From positions 1,302,001 through 1,366,000 of the forward strand of contig CBDAPV010000001.1 of NCBI GenBank assembly GCA_965198715.1: a stretch of 64,000 nt of DNA. Direction: 5' to 3'. Under the pieces are notes generated by a model. The model was given only the letters and a program-made list of their open reading frames with translations, did not search any database and was not told the origin of the DNA. Numbering within the stretch: position 1 is the first letter of the stretch; every line of letters starts with the position of its first letter. A program made the position numbers and the translations under genes. Below are positions 16,617 to 27,945 of this stretch, one piece after another. Source of the stretch: RH-AL1 sp965198715 (GTDB lineage Bacteria > Pseudomonadota > Alphaproteobacteria > Rhizobiales > Beijerinckiaceae).

Positions 16617-17681
16617 TTAGGCGCTGGCCTGCAGCACGAAGCCCCCGTCGGCGTTTTCCAGAACGTCCACGATACCGCGGAACGCCGCGACCAGGGTCGC
16701 GTCGAGCTTGCCGATCATGCCGACGAGGATGTCGTAGGCCTTGTCCGAGGAGAGCGGCGTGCGGTACGTCCGCCGCTCGATCAGCGCGGCGTGGATGTCG
16801 CAGATCGTCACGATGCGCACGATGTCGGAAATCCGCTCCTGGCGCAGCCCCTCGGGATAGCCGGTGCCGTCGAGCATCTCGTGATGGTGGAGCACGACGT
16901 CGAGGACGCCCTGCTCCAGGCCACCCTGCCGCGAGAGCATGTAATAGCCGTCCGACGGATGCCGGCGCATGATGGTCAATTCGGAGGCGTCCAACGGCCC
17001 GTTCTTGTTCAGGATCGCCAGCGGCACACGGGCCTTGCCGATATCGTGCAGCAGCGCAGCCTGAACCAGCATGCGCTGCTTGGAAATCGAAAGGCCGAGC
17101 TGCCCGGCGAAGGCGGCCGTGAGGCCGGCGACGAGCAGGCAATGCTGGTAGGTCGCGTCGTCGTAGAGTCGGACGATCTCGACCCAGCGCTCGATGCCGG
17201 TCTCTTTGGTCGAGCGCAGCAGGGCTGCCACGCCCTCGTCGAGGTCGATCACCGAGATCGGCGCACGAGTCACTGCCGCAGCGAAGATCCGCGACAGGCT
17301 CGCCGCGACGACGCCGACATCGTGTTCGATACCGGTAGGCACGGCCCGCGCAGGGCCATCGTTTACCCTGGCGGGATCAACGTGGCGGTCGGCGACGACG
17401 TCACAGCCGATGGAGATCGAGGTCGCCCCCAGCGCATTGGCGATCGCGCGAGCGACGATGCTGTCGTCGCGCAGGTTGAAGTGCACCGGCGTGTCCGGCC
17501 GGCGGCGATGGAACGCGAGCGCCTCGCGCAGCGACTGCAGCGCTCCGCCGTCGTCGAGAGCGACGTCGCAGACGATGGTCTCGTCGGACCGAGTGCGCGA
17601 AAGCGTGTCGCCCAGGCGGACGATCGTGCACCCCCGCAGCGCAGTGGCGCATCCTGGATCCCTGTCGGTGATCAGAAGCAT
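16617..17681 (-). CDS. HD-GYP domain protein, probable cyclic-di-GMP phosphodiesterase
   Basis: A 354-residue cytoplasmic protein. The C-terminal two thirds carry an HD-GYP domain: LLHDIGKARVPLAILNK, RRHPSDGYYML, LHHHEMLDGTGYPEGL and IVTICDIHAALIERR. This has the HD pair, the further metal histidines and the GYP triad, so catalysis of c-di-GMP hydrolysis is likely. The first 120 residues (MLLITDRDPGCATALRGCTI...) look like a degenerate receiver or sensor domain without an obvious phospho-acceptor pocket. The ATG at 17681 is the only one before this region; the frame is open to 17786. It is convergent with era across 20 bases. Confidence 0.88.
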   Translation of the reverse strand: MLLITDRDPGCATALRGCTIVRLGDTLSRTRSDETIVCDVALDDGGALQSLREALAFHRRRPDTPVHFNLRDDSIVARAIANALGATSISIGCDVVADRHVDPARVNDGPARAVPTGIEHDVGVVAASLSRIFAAAVTRAPISVIDLDEGVAALLRSTKETGIERWVEIVRLYDDATYQHCLLVAGLTAAFAGQLGLSISKQRMLVQAALLHDIGKARVPLAILNKNGPLDASELTIMRRHPSDGYYMLSRQGGLEQGVLDVVLHHHEMLDGTGYPEGLRQERISDIVRIVTICDIHAALIERRTYRTPLSSDKAYDILVGMIGKLDATLVAAFRGIVDVLENADGGFVLQASA

Positions 17682-17710
17682 GTGCCGAAGATAAATCGAG
17701 GGCCTTAGCT

Positions 17711-18631
17711 TCAGCTTAACGGCTGAGCCGGGGCGTAGCGTCCTTCCAGTCCTTCGCCCTCCACCCGCACCAGCCCGCGCGCGCAAAGGTCCTCGAGATG
17801 GGCGAGCACGGTGATGCCTGCGGCGCCGTGCAGCCGTGGATCAAGCGTCTCGTAGCACGTCGCCACCAGCTCCGGCACGGTCCTGTCCCCTGCGGCGAGG
17901 CGGGTGCGCAGCGCGTGCTCGCGCTGGCGACGATGGTGGATCAGCGCGCGCAGGAAACGCTGCGGGTCGCGCACGGGGCCGCCGTGGCCCGGCCAGTAGA
18001 CGCGGTCGTCGCGCCCGCGGAGTTTCGCGAGCGAGGCCATGAACGCGCCCATCGAGCCGGTCGGGGGCGCGATCACCGTGGTCGACCAGGCCATCACGTG
18101 GTCTCCGGAGAACAGCGCCGTCTCCTCCGGCAGGGCGAAGGCGAGATGGTTCATCGTGTGGCCGGGCGTCGCCACCGCGACGAGCGTGTAGCCCTCGCCC
18201 TCGAGCGCCTCGTTGTCGGCGAGCACCCTGTCGGGCACGAAGTCGAGATCGTTCGAGGCGATCATAGCCGTGCGCTCGGTCTCGCGCGGCTGGCGCGCCG
18301 GGGCGTAGGGCGCGCAGCCGACGACCTGCGCACCGGTCAGCGCGGCGAGCGGCCGGGCGCCGGGCGAATGGTCGCGATGGGTGTGGGTCACCACGATGTG
18401 AGAGATCCTGGCGGCGCCCGCGACGCCGAGGATGGCGTCGCGGTGCGCCGGCAGGTCGGGTCCGGGATCGATCACCGCGACGGTCCCGCCGGCGCCGACG
18501 ACGTAGGTGCAGGTGCCGGTGAAGGTCATCGGCCCCGGGTTGGGTGCCACCAGGCGGCGCACCAGCGGCGACAGTCGGACCGGGGCGCCCGGCGGCGCGT
18601 CGCGCTCCAAGGGCAGCGGCTCCTCGCTCAA
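17711..18631 (-). CDS. Metallo-beta-lactamase-fold hydrolase, LACTB2-like
   Basis: A 306-residue hydrolase with the metal-binding motif THTHRDHSPG (about residue 82), the later histidines in ATPGHTMNHLAF and PGHGG, and Asp in LFSGDHVM. The C-terminal winged-helix-like part (GAAGITVLAHLEDLCARGLV) resembles LACTB2-type MBL proteins, some of which are RNases, so RNA or a thioester is a possible substrate. No ATG is in frame; translation must start at TTG 18631. Upstream are two tandem 14-bp repeats between the clcA stop and this TTG, and they create chained mini-ORFs (see finding). Confidence 0.82.
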   Translation of the reverse strand: MSEEPLPLERDAPPGAPVRLSPLVRRLVAPNPGPMTFTGTCTYVVGAGGTVAVIDPGPDLPAHRDAILGVAGAARISHIVVTHTHRDHSPGARPLAALTGAQVVGCAPYAPARQPRETERTAMIASNDLDFVPDRVLADNEALEGEGYTLVAVATPGHTMNHLAFALPEETALFSGDHVMAWSTTVIAPPTGSMGAFMASLAKLRGRDDRVYWPGHGGPVRDPQRFLRALIHHRRQREHALRTRLAAGDRTVPELVATCYETLDPRLHGAAGITVLAHLEDLCARGLVRVEGEGLEGRYAPAQPLS

Positions 18632-18659
18632 GTCAGGTCGCTCAAGTCAGGTCGCTCAT
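18630..18659 (-). repeat. Two 14-bp direct repeats at the clcA/MBL junction
   Basis: On the minus strand TGAGCGACCTGACT occurs twice in tandem and the third start of the unit (TGAGCGA) runs into the MBL gene. The first copy begins at the TGA stop of clcA, which overlaps an ATG. Each copy encodes a five-codon frame (MSDLT) that stops in a TGA overlapping a TTG. Confidence 0.8.
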
Positions 18660-20020
18660 GTGGGCTCGAGAAGACCGCCGGGCTGCGGCTCGGGCTCGAT
18701 GTCGCGCGGGAGAAACGGGTGCGCCAGCGTGTGGTAGAGCCCCTCCTTGCAGACGAGGCGCGAGACGCCGTCGGCGATCAGCGCCGCCACCATCAGCGGG
18801 ATCACCATGGCGTGGTCCTGGGTCATCTCCGACACGATGACGAAAGAGGTGATCGGCGTCTGCACCACGCCGGCGAGGTAGGAGGCCATGCCGATCAGCG
18901 CGAGCGCGCCGAGCGGGATCGAGGTGAAGAGCGCGTGGAACTCGGCCCCGAGCCCGGCGCCGACCGAAAGCGACGGCGCGAAGATGCCGCCGGGGATGCC
19001 GCTGACCGAGGAGAACACGGTGGCGAGGAACTTCAGCGGCATGAACAGCAGCGTGAGGTCGGACCCTCCGTGGAGGATGTCGCGGGCCTCGGCGTAGCCG
19101 GTGCCGTACGAGGAATGGTGGCCGAGCAGGCCGCACGTCGCCACGCCCAGCCCGCAGAGGAAGGCGAAGACGATCGGGCGAGCCACCACGAAGCGGCGGA
19201 TGCCGCGGGTGGCATCGGCGGCGAGGCACAGGATCAGGATTCGCGAGAACAGGCCGCCGAGAAGGCCGCCGGCCACGGCCATGACCGGCACCACCAGCCA
19301 CACCCGGCCCAGCGGCATGGTGGCGGCGGTCGAGCCGAAATAGGTGTAGTCGCCCAGGATGGCGAGCGAGGTGACGCCAGCGGCGATGATGCAGCCGATG
19401 ACGAGCCCCGAGGCCTTGGCCTCGAACGAGCGCGACAGCTCCTCGATGCCGAACACGATGCCGGCAAGCGGCGTGTTGAAGGCGGCAGCGATGCCGGCGG
19501 CGGCGCCCGCCAGCAGCAGGTTCTGCTGGTAGACCACGGGCGCCTTGCGGCCGATGAATCCCATGATCGAGGCGCCGACCTGCACCGTCGGCCCCTCGCG
19601 GCCGATCGAGGCGCCGCACAGCAGGCCGATCATCATCACCACGACCTTGCCGAAGGCGGTGCGCAACGACACCAGCGCGTAACGCCGCTTGGCGTCCTCG
19701 ATCTGGCGGGCGGCGATGACCTGGGGGATGCCCGAGCCTTGCGAGTTCGGGAACACCGTGCGGGCGAGAAAGACGCAGAGCGCGAAGCCGAGCGGCGTCA
19801 CGACGAGCGCGAGACCCTCGGCGTGGCCGATGATGAGGGCGAACAGCGCCTGGGCCCTGTCGGCCAGCAGCGCCATCAGCACGGCGGCGCCGCCGACGCA
19901 CAAACCGCCGAGCAGGAAGACGCCGCGACGCAGCCATTGGTCCACCGCCAGGCGCGAGAAGCCGAGGCGGCGGATGAGGGAACGGCGCCTGGGCTTGCTG
20001 CGTATCGGAAGGGCGGTCAT
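18656..20020 (-). CDS. clcA: ClC-family chloride/proton antiporter
   Basis: Integral membrane anion transporter of 454 residues. The Cl- selectivity loop GSGIPQV, the gating-glutamate loop GREGPTVQVG and the region GIPGGIFAPSLSVGAG are present. An acidic pair in PLAGIVFGIEELSRSF sits where the proton glutamate of E. coli ClC lies, which favours a 2Cl-/H+ exchanger over a channel. About ten hydrophobic helices are visible; no CBS domains follow. ATG 20020 is chosen; a longer in-frame start would run into the divergent GST gene. By family it works in acid resistance or ion balance. Its stop overlaps an ATG that opens the repeat junction with the MBL gene, so these two form an operon. Confidence 0.9.
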   Translation of the reverse strand: MTALPIRSKPRRRSLIRRLGFSRLAVDQWLRRGVFLLGGLCVGGAAVLMALLADRAQALFALIIGHAEGLALVVTPLGFALCVFLARTVFPNSQGSGIPQVIAARQIEDAKRRYALVSLRTAFGKVVVMMIGLLCGASIGREGPTVQVGASIMGFIGRKAPVVYQQNLLLAGAAAGIAAAFNTPLAGIVFGIEELSRSFEAKASGLVIGCIIAAGVTSLAILGDYTYFGSTAATMPLGRVWLVVPVMAVAGGLLGGLFSRILILCLAADATRGIRRFVVARPIVFAFLCGLGVATCGLLGHHSSYGTGYAEARDILHGGSDLTLLFMPLKFLATVFSSVSGIPGGIFAPSLSVGAGLGAEFHALFTSIPLGALALIGMASYLAGVVQTPITSFVIVSEMTQDHAMVIPLMVAALIADGVSRLVCKEGLYHTLAHPFLPRDIEPEPQPGGLLEPT

Positions 20021-20198
20021 CGCGGATGGAAGGTCCGGCTCTGCGGGAACCTGCCTTATCCGGGTCGTGGGCGGGACGGGCAAGGGTCTTTTGACAGCCC
20101 CGCTTCGCGTTGCACGCGCGGCGCCCTCCGGCATGGCGCGTGCAGGTCGTGAGCGAGAGCGGCGACCCGGTTGCGGCGGCGCGGAAGGAGGATCATCG

Positions 20199-20855
20199 TT
20201 GGCGGAGGCGACGCTCACGATCAGCTCCAGGAACTACTCCTCCTGGTCGTTGCGCGGCTGGCTGATGGCGCGCTTCTCCGGTCTGCCCTTCACGGAGGTG
20301 ATGATCTCGCCGAGCCAGCCGAGGATGCGCGCCGAGCTCCTGCTGCTCTCCTCCTCCATGGGCGTGCCGACGCTGCGCCATGACGGGCTCGCGATCTGGA
20401 GCAACCTCGCCATCGGCGAGTATCTCGCCGAGCTCAGGCCGCAGTCGGGATTGCTGCCGCCCGATCGCGCGAAGCGTGCGCATTGCCGCTCGATCTGCGG
20501 CGAAATGCACGCCGGCTTCGCCCCGTTGCGCTCGGCGCTGCCGATGAACCTGCGCGGCGACTTCCCCAACTTCCGCGTCTGGTCGCGGGCCCAGGCCGAC
20601 ATCGATCGCATCCTGGTCATCTGGCGCGAATGCCTCGAGGCCTACGGCGGCCCCTACCTCATGGGCACCGCACCCACGATGGCCGACGCGATGTATGCAC
20701 CCGTCTGCACGCGCCTGCGCACCTACCACGTGCCGATGGATGCGGGCGGGCAGGCCTATTGCGGCACCATCCTGGCGATGCCCGAGATGAAGGAGTGGAT
20801 CGCGGCGGCGCGTGCGGAGCCCGAGGATGTCGAGGAGCTCGAGATCGAAACCTGA
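20199..20855 (+). CDS. Glutathione S-transferase-family protein
   Basis: A 218-residue protein with a thioredoxin-like GST N-domain (LTISSRNYSSWSLRGWLMAR, then GVPTLRHDGLAIWSNLAIGE, with the cis-Pro in VPTL and the glutathione-binding acidic-Ser type motif replaced by WSN) and an all-helical C-domain (FRVWSRAQADIDRILVIWRE, APTMADAMYAPVCTRL). The Ser in SRNYSSWSL is the likely thiolate-stabilising residue. The start is TTG 20199, seven bases after AAGGAGG (20185-20191), a strong ribosome-binding site; no ATG is available. Substrate unknown. It is divergent from clcA. Confidence 0.85.
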   Translation: MAEATLTISSRNYSSWSLRGWLMARFSGLPFTEVMISPSQPRMRAELLLLSSSMGVPTLRHDGLAIWSNLAIGEYLAELRPQSGLLPPDRAKRAHCRSICGEMHAGFAPLRSALPMNLRGDFPNFRVWSRAQADIDRILVIWRECLEAYGGPYLMGTAPTMADAMYAPVCTRLRTYHVPMDAGGQAYCGTILAMPEMKEWIAAARAEPEDVEELEIET

Positions 20856-20943
20856 AGCGTGAACTAAAACAAAGATGCATCGTCCTCGCGAGATGTGACA
20901 ATTGCTATGGACGCGCGCGCCTGAGTATTTACACCTACTGACC

Positions 20944-21657
20944 ATGTCACATGTTCAGCGCATGACGATTTCGACCATCGAAACGCCGCTTGCCGTCGGC
21001 GGCTACCTGCAGACGCTTCGAGATGCCGGTTCGATCGCCTGGGCGCAACGCGGGGACGCGCTCTGTCGGGAAGGCGAACGCTCGTCGCACGTCATGCTCA
21101 TCGCGTCGGGCTACGTCGTCGCCGTCAAGCGCACCGCCTCCGGCCTGCAGCAGAACGTGGCGATCTACGTTCCGGGCGACCTCGTCGACCACGAGAGCTT
21201 CACGCTCGGCGCGACGCGTTGCGGCGCCGTGGCGCTGACCGCCGTGACCTTTCACAAGGTGTCGCACGCCCGCCTGCGCGACATGCTGGAGGCCAGCGCC
21301 GACCATTCCAAGTCGTTCTGGCAGTATATCGCGTTCCACGGGGCGCTCGCCCAGGAATGGCTGCTCAGCCTGGGTCGGCGCTCCGCCTACGCGCGCACCG
21401 CGCATTTCCTCTGCGAGATCATCCATCGCACCAGCAACCCGGGCAACGCGGCGCAGGTCACCTGCCCGATGCCGTTGACGCAGACCGAGCTTGCCGACAC
21501 GCTGGGCCTTTCCGTCGTCCACGTGAACAGGACGCTGATGCGGCTGCGGCAGGAAGGGCTCATTCAGCTTCGTCGCGGCCAGATCGACGTCTTCGATTGG
21601 CCACGCTTCAAGACTGCCGCCGGCTTCGAGCCGACCTATCTAGAAGTCATGGGGTAG
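20944..21657 (+). CDS. Crp/Fnr-family transcription regulator
   Basis: A 237-residue regulator. The N-terminal cyclic-nucleotide-type sensor domain spans about residues 20-125 (CREGERSSHVMLIASGYVVA, IYVPGDLVDHESF). The C-terminal winged helix has a recognition region LTQTELADTLGLSVVHVNRT followed by LRQEGLIQL. The N-terminus has no Fnr-type Cys cluster, so it does not look like an oxygen-sensing FeS regulator; the ligand is unknown. ATG 20944 is used, ATG 20962 is also possible. Its stop is two bases before the next gene, so they are probably co-transcribed. Confidence 0.88.
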   Translation: MSHVQRMTISTIETPLAVGGYLQTLRDAGSIAWAQRGDALCREGERSSHVMLIASGYVVAVKRTASGLQQNVAIYVPGDLVDHESFTLGATRCGAVALTAVTFHKVSHARLRDMLEASADHSKSFWQYIAFHGALAQEWLLSLGRRSAYARTAHFLCEIIHRTSNPGNAAQVTCPMPLTQTELADTLGLSVVHVNRTLMRLRQEGLIQLRRGQIDVFDWPRFKTAAGFEPTYLEVMG

Positions 21658-21659
21658 AC

Positions 21660-22053
21660 ATGCCGCGCTTCTACTTCAATTTCCTCGGCAGCGACGACAG
21701 CGCGGCCGACGAGTTCGGTTGCGAATTCAACAGCCTCGACCTCGCCTACCTCGATGCCTACCAGAGCATGGTGCGGATCGGTGCCGACCTCCTGCTGGAG
21801 CAGAAGGATCCGAGCAACCAGCGCATCGAGATCACCGACGATGGCGGCACCGTCCTTATGACCCTGCCCTTCGACGACGTGTTCCGGCGACGCTCGTCGC
21901 GGCATCAAGCAGGGCCCGAAAGCGACAGGCTGCGCACGCAGCTCGAAAGCAGCCGGCGCCTCGGCAACGACATCCGCGCCGCCTGCATCGAGGCTCGGGC
22001 ATCGGTCGCCGCCGCACGTGCGACCCTAGACCGAGCCAGCGCCAGCGAGGCGC

Positions 22054-22076
<23 letters not shown>
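21660..22076 (+). CDS. DUF6894-type protein
   Basis: A 138-residue protein with the typical DUF6894 start MPRFYFNFLGSDDSAADEFG, where the strand is followed by an acidic loop and a helix with many small residues. The C-terminal half (ESDRLRTQLESSRRLGNDIR and on) is a charged helix. DUF6894 proteins are abundant in Rhizobiales and their function is unknown. It begins two bases after the Crp/Fnr stop. Its 3' end overlaps the convergent CheB-CheR gene by 23 bases. Confidence 0.72.
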
Positions 22077-24585
<2,509 letters not shown>

Positions 24586-24717
24586 GATGGATCCGCAGGG
24601 GTCGTCGAACGCGCCGGCCAAGCGTCGTTGTAGCGGACGCGATCGCTCGCGTCATTCACCATGGTCTAGTCCCGGTCTAGAGAGCAGCAGATGGAGAAGG
24701 AAAGGCTCGCAGAACGT

Positions 24718-24743
24718 CCCCTTCTCCCAAAAGGGGAGAAGGG
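24718..24743. terminator. Perfect 10-bp hairpin between mipZ and the CheB-CheR gene
   Basis: CCCTTCTCCC (24719-24728) pairs with GGGAGAAGGG (24734-24743) around AAAAG. It lies just downstream of the mipZ stop and upstream of the CheB-CheR gene, both on the minus strand. The same CCTTCTCCC...GGGAGAAGG arms appear in the inverted repeats near 40.5 kb, so it belongs to a dispersed repeat family and may also end mipZ transcription. Confidence 0.55.
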
Positions 24744-24758
24744 CTCATCCGGCGAGCC

Positions 24759-25700
24759 TCAGGAGGCGGCGCCCATCCCGCGATAGAAGCCGGCAATGCG
24801 GTGGAACCACTCGTGGCGGGCCTGGAGGTGCGCCATGCCGCTGCCGCGCTCGGGCAGCTGCAGCGTGCCGACGAGCTCCTCGATCTCGCGGCGCGCCGAT
24901 TGCTGAGAGGAGGACAGGGCGCCGGTCTTCATCGCCTCCTCGATCGGGTCGAGCGCGGTCAGGCCGATGGGGAACAGCTCGCGGAAGATGACGCGATCGT
25001 GCAGGCCCTCGGCCGGGCGGAACTTCAGCTCGCTCGCCATGCGGCCGAGGCTGACGGCGATCTGCCGGGCGTTGTTGGACTGCAGCGAAGCGATGCGGTT
25101 GCGCACGATGACCCAGTCGATCATGCCGTTGTCGACGAGGTGGCGCTTGCGCCGGGCCTCGATGACGAGGTCGGCGTAATGCGCCACCGCCCCGCGTTTG
25201 CTGCGATCGTGATGCACGCGGGAGAACACGTCGACGTCGATGTAGCTGTCGTTGACCGGCGACACGAGGGTATCGGCCAGCGAGTGCGCCAGGCGCATGA
25301 GGTAGGAATCCGACGCCGGCGTGTCGATCACCACGAACTCGAATTCGTGCTCGATCTGGGTGACGGCGTCGGCGAAGGCGGCGAACTCGACCGTCTCGTT
25401 GTCGCGCACGCTCTCCGAATTGCCGCGCTGCGGGGCGAAGTGCAGCGGCAGCTCGACGTCCCAGGGCGCGGATTGCGCCCAGGAGCGACGGTTCTCGAAG
25501 AAGCGGGTCAGGGTCTGCTGGCGCGTGTCGAGGTCGATCGTGGCGACGCGGAAGCCGGCCTTCATCAGGGCGACGGACAGGTGGATCGACAGCGTCGACT
25601 TGCCGGTGCCGCCCTTCTCATTGCCGACGACGATGACGTGCGCCGACCGCAGGTCGGGCGTCTCGACGTCCTCGTAATCCGCGTCGGCGGCCACGCCCAT
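24759..25700 (-). CDS. mipZ: Cell division inhibitor MipZ (ParA-like ATPase)
   Basis: Walker-type ATPase that forms a gradient from the poles with ParB and inhibits FtsZ, setting the division site in alphaproteobacteria without Min. It has 313 residues. The deviant Walker A NEKGGTGKSTLSIHLSVAL, IDLDTRQQTLTRFFENR (with the family's D-TRQ-TL motif), the switch VIDTPASDSYLMR and SPVNDSYIDVDVF are all typical. The start ATG 25700 begins MGVAADADYEDVETPDL; the frame continues 11 codons upstream. It is specific to alphaproteobacteria and helps place the organism. Confidence 0.92.
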   Translation of the reverse strand: MGVAADADYEDVETPDLRSAHVIVVGNEKGGTGKSTLSIHLSVALMKAGFRVATIDLDTRQQTLTRFFENRRSWAQSAPWDVELPLHFAPQRGNSESVRDNETVEFAAFADAVTQIEHEFEFVVIDTPASDSYLMRLAHSLADTLVSPVNDSYIDVDVFSRVHHDRSKRGAVAHYADLVIEARRKRHLVDNGMIDWVIVRNRIASLQSNNARQIAVSLGRMASELKFRPAEGLHDRVIFRELFPIGLTALDPIEEAMKTGALSSSQQSARREIEELVGTLQLPERGSGMAHLQARHEWFHRIAGFYRGMGAAS

Positions 25701-25734
25701 GGATCGGCAGCTCCGATTGTCAACAAGGTCCAAG

Positions 25735-26964
25735 TTAAGCCGTGGGGCGCCGTCCTGTCACCTGCGTTACGGTCACGGCTTCGACAGCGCCGCCGCCGTA
25801 GAGCCAATCGTAACGCTCGAGCAGCCGTCGCGAGCCGATGAGCCGCATGCCGGCATCGCGCGCCGCGGCGGCGGGACCGGCGAGATGGTAGATGCGGCCG
25901 AGCTCCTGCGAGGCCTTCTGCACGCGGGTGGCGCGGGCGACGCGGGCGGCCGAATACGCGGCCAGCGCAGCCGGCACGTCGCGCCCGGCGGCAAGTGCCA
26001 TGGCCAGCGCCGCGGCATCCTCGATCGCCTGCGCCGCGCCCTGCGCGAGGAACGGCAGGATCGGGTGAGCCGCGTCGCCCACGAGCGCCACCGGCCCGGC
26101 GTTCCACGCCGGCAGCGGATTGCGCTCGAACAGCGGCCAGCCCGTCCACGACGGGGCGGCGGCGATCAACGCGCGCGCCGCCGGGTGCCACCTGGCGTAG
26201 CGGGTGCGGATGGCCGCGCAATCGCCGGGGCGCGCCCACAAGTCGCCCGGCGCGTCCGCGGTGCCGTCGCGGGTGATGGCGACGACGTTGATCGTGTCGC
26301 CCAACGCGTAATGCACGAGGTGCGCGTCGCGGCCGAGCCACAGCCCGGTCTCGGCGCCGCGCAGCTCGGGATCGAGGTCGGCGGCGGCGACGGTGGCGCG
26401 CCATGCCGTGCGCCCGGTGTCGCGCGGCGCGTCGGCGGCGGCTGCCACGAGCTTGCGCCGCACGCTCGAGCGCACGCCGTCGGCGCCGATCAGCGCGTCG
26501 GCGACGAAAGAGCGGCTGAGCTGGCCCTGCTTGGCGGTGACGGCGATACCCTCGGACGTCGTGCCGAAGCCGGCGAGCGCCGTGCCCAGGTGCAGGGTGA
26601 TCGCCGGCTCGGCCAGCGCCGCCTCGTGGAGCACGCGCTGGAGCAGGGCGCGGCGGGCGACGAGGTAGGGCGAGCCCCAGCGGCGCTCGGAATCTTCGAG
26701 CGGCAGCAGCGACAGCGTGCGGCCGCCGGCGTTGCGCACGCGCACGGCGCTGGGACGCGGCGCCTCCCGCGCGAGGCGATCGAGCACGCCGAGCCGGGCG
26801 AGGATGCGCGTCGCATTGGGGGAGAGCTGCAGCCCGGCGCCGATCTCGGCCAGCGCCGGCGCCTGCTCCAGCACGCTCGAGGCGATGCCGACCCTGGCCA
26901 GCGCCAGCGCGCTGGCCAGCCCGGCGATGCCGGCGCCGGCGATCAGGACCGACGGCGCACGCAT
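25735..26964 (-). CDS. FAD-dependent monooxygenase, salicylate-hydroxylase-like
   Basis: Class A flavoprotein monooxygenase of 409 residues. It has the Rossmann motif IAGAGIAGLASALALARVG, the DG motif ADALIGADGVRSSVRRKL and the GDAAHPILPFLAQGAAQAIE motif. It groups with salicylate/3-hydroxybenzoate hydroxylase-like and UbiH-like enzymes; the substrate cannot be set from sequence. It begins eight bases after the zf-CHCC gene on the same strand, so they may be co-transcribed. No aromatic catabolic genes are nearby. Confidence 0.88.
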   Translation of the reverse strand: MRAPSVLIAGAGIAGLASALALARVGIASSVLEQAPALAEIGAGLQLSPNATRILARLGVLDRLAREAPRPSAVRVRNAGGRTLSLLPLEDSERRWGSPYLVARRALLQRVLHEAALAEPAITLHLGTALAGFGTTSEGIAVTAKQGQLSRSFVADALIGADGVRSSVRRKLVAAAADAPRDTGRTAWRATVAAADLDPELRGAETGLWLGRDAHLVHYALGDTINVVAITRDGTADAPGDLWARPGDCAAIRTRYARWHPAARALIAAAPSWTGWPLFERNPLPAWNAGPVALVGDAAHPILPFLAQGAAQAIEDAAALAMALAAGRDVPAALAAYSAARVARATRVQKASQELGRIYHLAGPAAAARDAGMRLIGSRRLLERYDWLYGGGAVEAVTVTQVTGRRPTA

Positions 26965-26971
26965 CGCCGCC

Positions 26972-27271
26972 TCAGGCGGCGCGCGTCGCCACGTTGACCG
27001 TCGCCGTGGCGGCGACCTTGGTCTCGGCCGCCTCGTCGGGCAGGTAGAGGCACTCCGCCGGCGCGACGATGCCTTTCAGCTCCGGCTCGAAGACGAAGCG
27101 CGTCGAGCAGTACGAGCACACGATGTCGGTCTCGCGGCCCATGTCGATGAAGATGTGGGGATGGTCGAACGGCGGCAGCGCGCCGATGCACATGAACTTG
27201 CGCACGCCCACCTTGAGGCTCGGCAAACCGGGCTGGTTGTGGAAATGCGGCGTGCCGTGCATGTCTGCCAT
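26972..27271 (-). CDS. Zinc-finger (zf-CHCC) protein
   Basis: A 99-residue protein with the CHCC zinc site: Cys in KFMCIGALPP, His in DHPHIFIDMG, and the pair in DIVCSYCSTRF. This fold is related to the NDUFS6 subunit of complex I and is found as a small free protein in alphaproteobacteria. The C-terminal 35 residues are Ala/Glu-rich and likely disordered. It is divergent from folA across 72 bases, which probably hold promoters for both. Confidence 0.85.
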   Translation of the reverse strand: MADMHGTPHFHNQPGLPSLKVGVRKFMCIGALPPFDHPHIFIDMGRETDIVCSYCSTRFVFEPELKGIVAPAECLYLPDEAAETKVAATATVNVATRAA

Positions 27272-27343
27272 GGCGTCGTTCCTTCTCGCAACCGCCCCGT
27301 CCTACGCGCCGCGGGCCGTCGCGGCAACGTCCCGGGTGTTTGT

Positions 27344-27856
27344 ATGCCGCGTCCCCTGGTGATCGTCGCCGCCGCCGGCCGCAACGGCGCGATCGGCCGC
27401 GACAATGCGCTGCCCTGGACCATGCCGGGCGACCTCGCGCGCTTCAAGGCGCTCACCATGGGCTGCCCGATGATCATGGGCCGGCGCACCTGGGAGTCGA
27501 TCGGCCGCAGCCTGCCGGGCCGCGAGAGCATCGTGGTGTCGCGCGGCGCGCTCGACCTGCCCGACGGCGCCCATGCCGCGGCCGACCCGGAGGCGGCGCT
27601 GGCGCTGGCCGCCGCGCGGGCCGAGGCGATGGCCGCGCCGTCGCTGGCGCTGATCGGCGGCGCCGCGCTGTTTGCCGCCTTGATGCCGCGGGTCGACCGC
27701 CTGGCGATGACCTTCGTCGACTTGGCGCCCGAGGCCGATACCTTCTTCCCGCCAATCGATCCTTCCCTCTGGCGCGAAGCCTCCCGCACCGTGCCGCCGC
27801 GCCATCCTCGCGACGAAGCGGCCTGCACCTTCGTGGATTACGTCCGCACGGACTGA
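27344..27856 (+). CDS. folA: Dihydrofolate reductase
   Basis: Reduces dihydrofolate to tetrahydrofolate with NADPH. It has 170 residues. The start VIVAAAGRNGAIGRDNALPW, the substrate region MPGDLARFKALTMGCPMIMG, the NADPH loop GRRTWESIGRSLPGR, and IGGAALFAALMPRVDRLAMTF are typical; the conserved acidic residue is Asp in MPGDLARFK. The gene order folA-hflK-hflC is common in alphaproteobacteria, although thyA, which often precedes folA, is absent here. Confidence 0.95.
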   Translation: MPRPLVIVAAAGRNGAIGRDNALPWTMPGDLARFKALTMGCPMIMGRRTWESIGRSLPGRESIVVSRGALDLPDGAHAAADPEAALALAAARAEAMAAPSLALIGGAALFAALMPRVDRLAMTFVDLAPEADTFFPPIDPSLWREASRTVPPRHPRDEAACTFVDYVRTD

Positions 27857-27945
27857 CGCGCGGCACCGCATCATTTGTCGTGCCGGCCCGCCTCCTATAC
27901 ACGACGTGGCGCGGGGCCTCGGCGGTCGCGCATAGCGGAGCGGAC

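Noticed and set aside
15151..17142. 663-codon open frame opposite rnc and era
   Set aside because: Antisense of rnc and era, no domain found.
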